From: Ottelia alismoides
Taxonomy: Eukaryota; Streptophyta; Magnoliopsida; Alismatales; Hydrocharitaceae
DNA: 64,000 nucleotides
Assembly: GCA_037367405.1 (NCBI GenBank)
Contig: JAZKJV010000600.1
Location: 124,001 to 188,000, forward strand
Direction of reading: 5' to 3'
Shown here: one piece after another, positions 58,601 through 64,000 of the stretch
How positions within the stretch are numbered: position 1 is the first letter of the stretch
How the letters are laid out: each line of letters begins with the position of its first letter
The notes under the pieces: model-generated
Told to the model about the DNA's origin: nothing
What the model saw: only the letters and a program-made list of their open reading frames with translations
Database searches by the model: none
Translations under genes and position numbers: made by a program

Positions 58601-61600
58601 ACCATCTGCCGACTAAGAGGCCAGATTTAGGGGCCCCGTATGTCAGATGTCAGATTAGTGAGCAGAGGTTCGACCGCACTCTATTAGATAGCGGATCGTC
58701 TATCAACCTTCTTCCGGCAGCCCTTCTCGACCACTTAGAGTTGGGCACTCTTAGACAGAGCAGGACATACCTTCAGTTTGCTGATCGGTCTGTCAAGAGG
58801 CCAAAGGGGTTGTTACGAGACGTTGTCGTCACGATTCAGGGTTTGCAATTCCCCGTGGACTTCGTAGTGCTGGACATGGAGACCCCTGACTCGTTGACCG
58901 ATTCCCCCATCATCCTCGGTCGCCCATTCTTGGCCACAGCCAAGGCGGTGACTGATCATGATAGCGGGAAGGTGTACTTTCGCGTCCAGGGCGAGAGTAT
59001 ACAAATAGAGACGGTTAAGGACCACAGAGCCAGATCCAGATCCCGCTCACATGGCAGTACAGATTCAGAGCAGCTGACAGACCCAGAGCCAGACATCCAC
59101 CAGGACTGTGATTTTGTGATCACAGATGATGAGGCAGCTTGGGCAGATCCTGTAGCACAGACCATCCTCTCATATTCAGATTCGGCTGATGCAGAGATGA
59201 TAGTAGAGGATAGTCTGGAGAGCACGGACCTGGTACAGGATACTATTGAGTCAGCAGAGTCGGACCTTGATCGCGACACGATTTCCAGTGATGGTGGTAC
59301 TGAGGCCACCCTGCTCTATGGTGGTGCTAATGCCACCTTGTTCTCCAGTGGTACTGATGCCACTGAGTCTGATATAGATCCCTCGGATTCAGAGTCTGAT
59401 TGGGCAGATTGTAGTGATCAGATGCCAGATCTGGATCCACCTGAGCCTATAGATGAGGAGGAGGTAGAGGCAGAGCAGATCAGAGACAATGTAGAGGACC
59501 CGCCTTCTCCAGATCCAGTTTGTGAGAGTTCATTATCATTTTCCCAAGCAAATTTGGCAGAATTATCAGCATACACACATCTTCTACAGAAGCCAGATTT
59601 GCCAGCACCTAGCTGTCCAGAGCTAAAGCCGCTCCCTACTTCGCTGAAGTATCGATTCCTTGCGGGAGAGTCTGAGATGTACCCAGTCATCATCTCTGCA
59701 GATCTGACTGGAGAACAAGAATCCCGTCTGATGGAGGTTCTTGAAAAGAACCGCAAGGCAATTGGATGGAGCGTAGCAGATCTCCATGGGATTAGTCCCT
59801 CGTTGTGCTCCCACCATATCTATCTCGAGGAAGGGGCAAAGCCGTCGCGTGAGTTCCAGCGGCGACTGAACCCCAACCTAAGAGAGGTTGTCATGAAGGA
59901 AATATCAAAATGGTGGAGTGCAGATTTTATTTATCCCATTTCCGACTCCAAGTGGGTTAGCCCCTTGCATGTGGTGCCCAAGAAGACGGGCATCACGACT
60001 GTGATCAGTGAGTCGGGAGAGGAGATTGCTACACGAGTACCCACCTCTTGGCGGGTCTGTGTTGACTACAGGAGACTCAACCAGGCCACCAAGAAGGACC
60101 ATTTCCCCCTGCCTTTTATTGACCAGATCATAGAGAGACTGGCAGGGAAGAGCCATTACTGCTTCCTAGATGGGTACTCGGGCTACAACCAGGTGGCCAT
60201 CGCTCCTGAGGATCAGGAGAAGACCACCTTTACCTGTCCCTTCGGTACTTACGCCTTTCGACGCATGCCATTCGGGCTATGTAACGCCCCTGCGACTTTT
60301 CAGAGATGCATGCTGTCAATCTTTTCGGACATGGTAGGGGAGTGTTTGGAGGTCTTCATGGACGACTTCTCGGTTTACGGCGACGATTTCGATTCCTGTC
60401 TTGACTGCCTAGACCGAGTACTCCAGCGATGCATTGCTACCCGCTTAGTTCTATCCTGGGAGAAGAGTCACTTCATGGTGACTCAAGGGACGGTGCTTGG
60501 CCACATCATCTCCAACAGAGGCATGGAGGTTGATCCGGCCAAGGTCGATGTCATTAGAAAACTCACACCGCCGTCCAATTTGAAGCAGTTACGGTCATTT
60601 CTGGGGCACGTTGGTTTTTATAGGAGATTTATTCATGATTTCAGCAAGATTGCCCGACCGTTGACTGACCTCTTGACAAAAGACACCGAGTTCCTTGTCG
60701 ATGACAAGTGTCTTTCGTCGTTTGAGACTCTCCAGCAGTGCGTAATTGAGGCTCCTGTCCTTCAGCCACCCGATTGGTCTCTCCCATTCGAGATCATGAC
60801 GGACGCCTCCGATTTTGCCGTAGGAGCAGTGCTAGGACAGAGGAGGGATGGAGTACCGTTTGCAATACACTATGCTAGCCGCACATTGGATTCCGCCCAG
60901 CGGAATTACACAGTCACAGAGAAGGAGATGCTAGCAGTAGTGTTTGCCCTAGATAAATTCAGATCATATATCATTGGATCTCGAGTGACCTTGTACACAG
61001 ACCACACCGCCATCAGGTACCTCATGTCAAAGAAGGATGCCAAAGCCAGACTTACTAGATGGATCCTTCTACTCCAGGAGTTCGACATTGAGATCAAGGA
61101 TAAACCTGGAGTCAAGAATGTGGTGGCGGACCATTTATCCCGATTAGAGCAGCCTGAGGATTTTGAGCAGATTAACCCCATTTGTGATACCTTCCCAGAC
61201 GAGGCGATCCTTGCTATCACCTCACTCCCATGGTACGCCGATATTGTGAACTTTCTCGTTGCTGGGAAAGTCCCACAAGATTGGCCCAGGCAGAGGCTTG
61301 AGACCTTCCTTGCGAAGGCCAAGTCTTACCACTGGGAGGATCCCATCCTTTACCACGAAGGAGGGGATAGCATCTGGCGTCGGTGTATTCCTCAGGAGGA
61401 ACACCATAGTGTCCTCACTTACTGCCACAAGCTTGAGGCAGGAGGACATCATTCTGGGAGGAGAACGGCACAGAAAGTGCTCCAATCCGGCTTGTGGTGG
61501 CCTACCCTCTTCAAGGACTCAGATGAGTTCGTGAGGAGGTGTACTGACTGTCAGAGGATGGGCACTTGTGGACAACGTGATATGATGCCGATGCAGCCCA

Positions 61601-62511
61601 TTCACTTCTGTGAGGTTTTTGACGCATGGGGCATCGATTTCATGGGTCCATTCCCTAAGAGTCAGGGATTCGAGTACATTCTGTTGGCCGTAGATTATGT
61701 GAGTCGTTGGGTTGAGGCTATCCCCGCCCGAGCCGCAGATGCGAAGACAGTTTGCAGATTTTTGAAGAAAAACATCATTATGCGGTTCGGGGTTCCACGA
61801 GTTCTGATTTCTGATGGGGGATCTCATTTCATCAACGACCAGGTGAAGGCACTTGCTACAGAGTTCGGCATAGACCATCGTGTTGCTACACCGTATCATC
61901 CACAGACGAATGGTCTAGCCGAAGTGTCGAATAGGGAGATCAAGAATATTTTGCAGAAAGTCGTCCGCCCTGACCGAAAGAATTGGTCACAGCTTTTGGA
62001 CTCGGTCTTATGGGCATATCGGACGTCTTTCAAGACTCCATTGGGTACATCTCCCTTTCGCCTCGTTTATGGCAAGCCGTGCCATCTACCAGTTGAGCTG
62101 AGGCACAAGTCACTCTGGGCAGTTACAGACATATTGATGGATCCAAATGGTATAGGAGACCAGAGGAGGGCAGAGTTAGCCGCCTTGGAAGAGCTTAGAG
62201 ATGCAGCTTTCTCAAACAGCCTACATTATAAGGAGAAAATCAAGGAGTGGCATGATTCTCATATCAGCCACAAGCATTTTGAGATTGGACAGAAAGTATG
62301 GCTGTTTGATGCAAGGCTTAGATTATTTCCAGGGAAGCTACAGAGCAAATGGAAAGGACCCTATTTGGTCAGAAAGGTACACGATAACGGTAGCATTGAT
62401 ATATCTGAGTTATCTTCTGAGAGTACCTTCCGAGTGAACGGCCAGCGGCTCAAACCATTTCTAGATCATGAGCCGCGGGACGTTATTATTGCTGCTATTC
62501 ATTTTGCGTGA
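55690..62511 (+). CDS. gag-pol: Gag-Pol polyprotein of element E (intact, 2273 aa)
   Basis: A second full-length unbroken polyprotein, close to that of A and 11 residues shorter. The length changes are in the Ala tract, the Gln-rich region and the Pro-rich segments, not in enzyme domains. The start is the ATG-ATG pair at 55690, as in A. Landmarks: protease Asp1000-Ser-Gly; RT FMDD with Asp1558-Asp1559; RNase H; integrase HHCC finger; catalytic D1983, D2042, E2078 (D-58-D-35-E); terminal GPY module; no chromodomain. Gag lacks a CCHC knuckle. All catalytic residues are present, so the copy is a candidate for autonomous activity and a possible helper for C and D. Confidence 0.95.
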   Translation: MMGRRSLRQPLAAPLSGASTPSSRLARESRDQLSGPEFESTLFPLDPLSSVPERHEPEERRIHLTEPELGSSDFADIPMAGAGSSDDRQPEHFVLDQGAINSTLIASLETVQNQLRDQGAFMIEMRRELERLRREREEPSEPEDIPDADAEAAAAAAAAAATAAAAAARPMRELHNPGSTLMHQWVVIPAIVGDFKFPPNTLQMLPHFHGLATEEPHLHLQEFLMICSTVHDRRVDQDTIRMMAFPFSLADRAAAWLKHLGKFVYTWDQLRTEYLNKYYPLGRTNAARALINNFSMQPNEQFHEAWERFRELLDRCPHHDISKPNLVQSFFSGLTPELQGLVNASCGGSYFAKDHNQVWAIYEEMSENYMVMSQTRLYTQRQQPPGPVQYQRIARVDAGPSSSSTVAAAQAESAAADMGIISEKLDRMEIIEKKQCQGITQMEEMAQTLSDMKTQLLCLQEAQTTPQPRLLSRGDSGGSRSSSQRSSSLQQPRQVHLVQAEPYQQQQPSYQAPPSPDLQMVVYQPDQPLDVLPPAPYDAEPLMDVNGIWYDRPQPGIRRDHPGFRWGNGGNQPQQQPAGQGGQYSAQRDHQQHPASQPSSFVSRPYQQQGQSWRREQQAHQQQHPSSYPSQPQQPHYQRGNPSGSHESPAMDDIARLFTEQQATFRREMDEFRQEMRDLMRGKAAIPAQIEPNPNNLKRKSEQVVHTEPTTSSDLFDVISSDLFDADFVTLRSGRRPAGGASSDRHHEESSRAPDEEEESGTEAAHHDDGGTEATRDADSTGGTEAAISPHRGGGTDATSRAKPASGTEAARRLVVEPARGGTDATNIYSDRTVVFPHVNVSRNFDLNKGKGLVSSDPTVMNDACEDPVVEQSRPIPSPSSEKDPVIPFPRALELGKGKKKEKDPKKREQEEFSQSMIDRFHIQLTLNEALQHIPLLQRSLRDRTTIRRKKRNKTAEIHVLTKATCYAIQNHLPTKRPDLGAPYVRCQISEQRFDRTLLDSGSSINLLPAALLDHLELGTLRQSRTYLQFADRSVKRPKGLLRDVVVTIQGLQFPVDFVVLDMETPDSLTDSPIILGRPFLATAKAVTDHDSGKVYFRVQGESIQIETVKDHRARSRSRSHGSTDSEQLTDPEPDIHQDCDFVITDDEAAWADPVAQTILSYSDSADAEMIVEDSLESTDLVQDTIESAESDLDRDTISSDGGTEATLLYGGANATLFSSGTDATESDIDPSDSESDWADCSDQMPDLDPPEPIDEEEVEAEQIRDNVEDPPSPDPVCESSLSFSQANLAELSAYTHLLQKPDLPAPSCPELKPLPTSLKYRFLAGESEMYPVIISADLTGEQESRLMEVLEKNRKAIGWSVADLHGISPSLCSHHIYLEEGAKPSREFQRRLNPNLREVVMKEISKWWSADFIYPISDSKWVSPLHVVPKKTGITTVISESGEEIATRVPTSWRVCVDYRRLNQATKKDHFPLPFIDQIIERLAGKSHYCFLDGYSGYNQVAIAPEDQEKTTFTCPFGTYAFRRMPFGLCNAPATFQRCMLSIFSDMVGECLEVFMDDFSVYGDDFDSCLDCLDRVLQRCIATRLVLSWEKSHFMVTQGTVLGHIISNRGMEVDPAKVDVIRKLTPPSNLKQLRSFLGHVGFYRRFIHDFSKIARPLTDLLTKDTEFLVDDKCLSSFETLQQCVIEAPVLQPPDWSLPFEIMTDASDFAVGAVLGQRRDGVPFAIHYASRTLDSAQRNYTVTEKEMLAVVFALDKFRSYIIGSRVTLYTDHTAIRYLMSKKDAKARLTRWILLLQEFDIEIKDKPGVKNVVADHLSRLEQPEDFEQINPICDTFPDEAILAITSLPWYADIVNFLVAGKVPQDWPRQRLETFLAKAKSYHWEDPILYHEGGDSIWRRCIPQEEHHSVLTYCHKLEAGGHHSGRRTAQKVLQSGLWWPTLFKDSDEFVRRCTDCQRMGTCGQRDMMPMQPIHFCEVFDAWGIDFMGPFPKSQGFEYILLAVDYVSRWVEAIPARAADAKTVCRFLKKNIIMRFGVPRVLISDGGSHFINDQVKALATEFGIDHRVATPYHPQTNGLAEVSNREIKNILQKVVRPDRKNWSQLLDSVLWAYRTSFKTPLGTSPFRLVYGKPCHLPVELRHKSLWAVTDILMDPNGIGDQRRAELAALEELRDAAFSNSLHYKEKIKEWHDSHISHKHFEIGQKVWLFDARLRLFPGKLQSKWKGPYLVRKVHDNGSIDISELSSESTFRVNGQRLKPFLDHEPRDVIIAAIHFA
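57965..58165 (+). repeat. GGTEAT-coding hairpin repeats, gag side (E)
   Basis: Copies of the 18-bp unit match those of A at 8137-8337, in the gag-pol frame, with the GGTGG/CCACC and GGCGG/CCGCC arm variants. Confidence 0.75.
59294..59364 (+). repeat. GGTEAT-coding hairpin repeats, pol side (E)
   Basis: Three copies after the protease. The last has AGTGG/CCACT arms where A has GGTGG/CCACC. Confidence 0.75.
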
Positions 62512-64000
62512 GATGTGGTCCTTTGACTCACATCTTTTACATCTCACGCCTGATTTTCACTGTTCCTCCGCCTGTATAGATCCAGTTGTCCATATCATTC
62601 TATTCTTTAGTCCCACATCCCATTTCTCATCTTATGATTATGCTATACTTAGGGTGTACTTTACCCTAAGTATAGGGGGGATGTCGGACCTGTGAGTATT
62701 CTTTTCATTCTTTCTGCTCTTGTTTTTGCTGCCTATACTTAGGGATATTTTACCCTAAGTATAGGGGGAGCAGACTCTGTATCTTCTTCACTCGGATTTC
62801 CCTTCATGTACAGCTTTCTATACTTAGGATTAGTTAATCCTAAGTATAGGGGGAAACCACCGAGTTCCTCTCATTCTATTCATTTGTTCGTTCCTGTACT
62901 TAGCCATTCCTTTTCACTTCCCTTCTACTAAGCACGAGTTATGTCTTCTTCATCACTCTTGATCACTCTGAGGACATCGTTCGAGCTAAGTATAGGGGGG
63001 GTGTGTATATATTTCATATATACTTTAGCCATAACTCGTACTTTGTGTGAGTGTGTTAATAAATAAAATGGCTAAAAATCACAAAAATCACAAAAATTAA
63101 AATTTTTCATGTACATAAACCTCTTTTATTCGTGCACATACATAGCTAGTGTATAAAGTATTTTTTGTAAAAATGATTTCAAAAATCTTTTGTGTGAAGC
63201 TTGTGTAAAATATTTTGTATCAAAATTATGTATATAGTACAAAATTTTTCCAAAATGTTTTGAAAATCAAAAGTTTGCAAAAATCTTGTGTAAATGTGTG
63301 TAAATATCATTTTGCAAAACTTGCACTTCATGCATCATTCATTCATGATTTCAAAACATTTTTCAAAATTCTTGCATGATTGTAAAATATTTGTAAATAG
63401 CATCTTTTGTACATATGTGTATATAGTTTCTCCTGGATAAGAGTTGACATTTAAACTAAGCCTGGAATTAAATTGAGAAATGGAGCTTGAATAAGATCTT
63501 AATTCACTTAACTTCAAGAGGAACCTTGTAGGACTTAGGGTTAAGGCTTTTCAGGTCCATAAGGACTTAATTCTTTGAGTCCACTAGGCTATGAGCATAT
63601 GTCATCTTGATGAGCCTAAGTAGAGCACTTAACAACACACGCATGACTCTCAGAGACAATGGCTTAACTTGCACCTGCACTTTACACATGGCTCTCCATG
63701 GACGAGGTGGTGAGGAGGCAGTTTCCTTTGGCTTGGGGTAGCATATGAGGGTAGTACTTCTAGGCGGAACCTCTCTTCTTCTTATAGTGAAGGAAGTGCA
63801 CCTCAACTTGGTCTAGTGGTGTTGAAAGCTAAAGACAGAAGCTGTGGGTTGCAATAAAGCTTCAAAAGAGGGATAGTCTACTGGCTCAAGGAGAAATTTC
63901 TTATATATGCTGCACCATGTAGATATGTTGTACAGAAGTTGTTGAAAAAAAAAATGCAAAAATGCAAAAAGAACTCCAAAAAAGTGGTGGGTCGGATTGA
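62512..64000 (+). other. 3' non-coding region of E, incomplete
   Basis: Hairpins lie at 62643-62675, 62733-62764 and 62818-62849, each followed by a G-run. A fourth PPT-like copy is near 62985-63000. The conserved middle block is cut at the window edge. No env frame is seen. Confidence 0.85.

Larger units (their letters stand above)
54398..64000 (+). mobile_element. Element E: intact copy, runs off the right edge
   Basis: Interior of the second tandem unit: PBS, leader, intact gag-pol and the first 1489 bp of the 3' non-coding region. The expected PPT and 3' LTR lie beyond 64000. The part equivalent to D (60413-64000) looks identical to 46512-50099. Confidence 0.9.

Overview
The window is plant nuclear DNA made almost entirely of nested LTR retrotransposons of one Ty3/gypsy family. 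I see no host gene, tRNA, rRNA or CRISPR. The lineage looks like Athila (non-chromoviral). The primer-binding site TGGCGCCGTTGCCGGGGA matches the 3' end of plant tRNA-Asp. Pol runs protease-RT-RNase H-integrase, carries an FMDD RT box and ends in a GPY module with no chromodomain. A 'GCTAAGGGACTAGCAAA' motif precedes the terminal polypurine tract. LTRs are very long (about 3.5-3.8 kb) and begin TGATGAATACCCATTCATCA. The host is an angiosperm with a repeat-rich genome; the species cannot be told from this sequence.

Layout. (1) 1-821 plus 18472-20036 are two halves of an old antisense LTR (O1), split by element A. (2) Element A, 827-18466, is complete: ACTAC target duplications, near-identical LTRs (827-4557 and 14734-18466), PBS, and one uninterrupted gag-pol frame of 2284 codons. 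(3) 20037-20506 is a fragment of an old sense LTR, and 20507-22538 is the 5' part of another (O2). (4) Element B (LTR 22539-26063, decayed PBS, leader) sits in O2 and is cut at 27216 by element C. (5) Element C (27217-44463) has both LTRs but a gag-pol broken by stops and frameshifts. Its 3' LTR is cut at 44463 by the next insertion. (6) D/E is a head-to-tail tandem: a 5' LTR truncated at 46511 and fused to the 3' half of pol (D), a complete shared LTR (50683-54397), then an intact copy E with a 2273-codon gag-pol, running off the right edge inside its 3' non-coding region. Nesting is therefore O2 > B > C > D/E, all on the + strand, with A separately inside O1.

How it works. The U3 promoter (G-box, inverted CCAAT box, inverted pair of W-boxes, TATA) would drive an RNA whose R/U5 part holds a putative 310-311 nt intron, then a tRNA-Asp PBS, a structured 1.1-1.4 kb leader, and one Gag-Pol polyprotein. 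The 2 kb after pol has no env-like frame. It carries a chain of perfect hairpins, each ending in a copy of the polypurine-tract sequence.

The least expected features are sequence structures conserved between copies: the LTR intron with its internal hairpin, the hairpin/PPT chain, a covarying hairpin repeat (coding GGTEAT-like hexapeptides) on both sides of the protease, and the palindromic LTR terminus. Element ages run from O1/O2 (oldest) through B and C to A and D/E (very recent).
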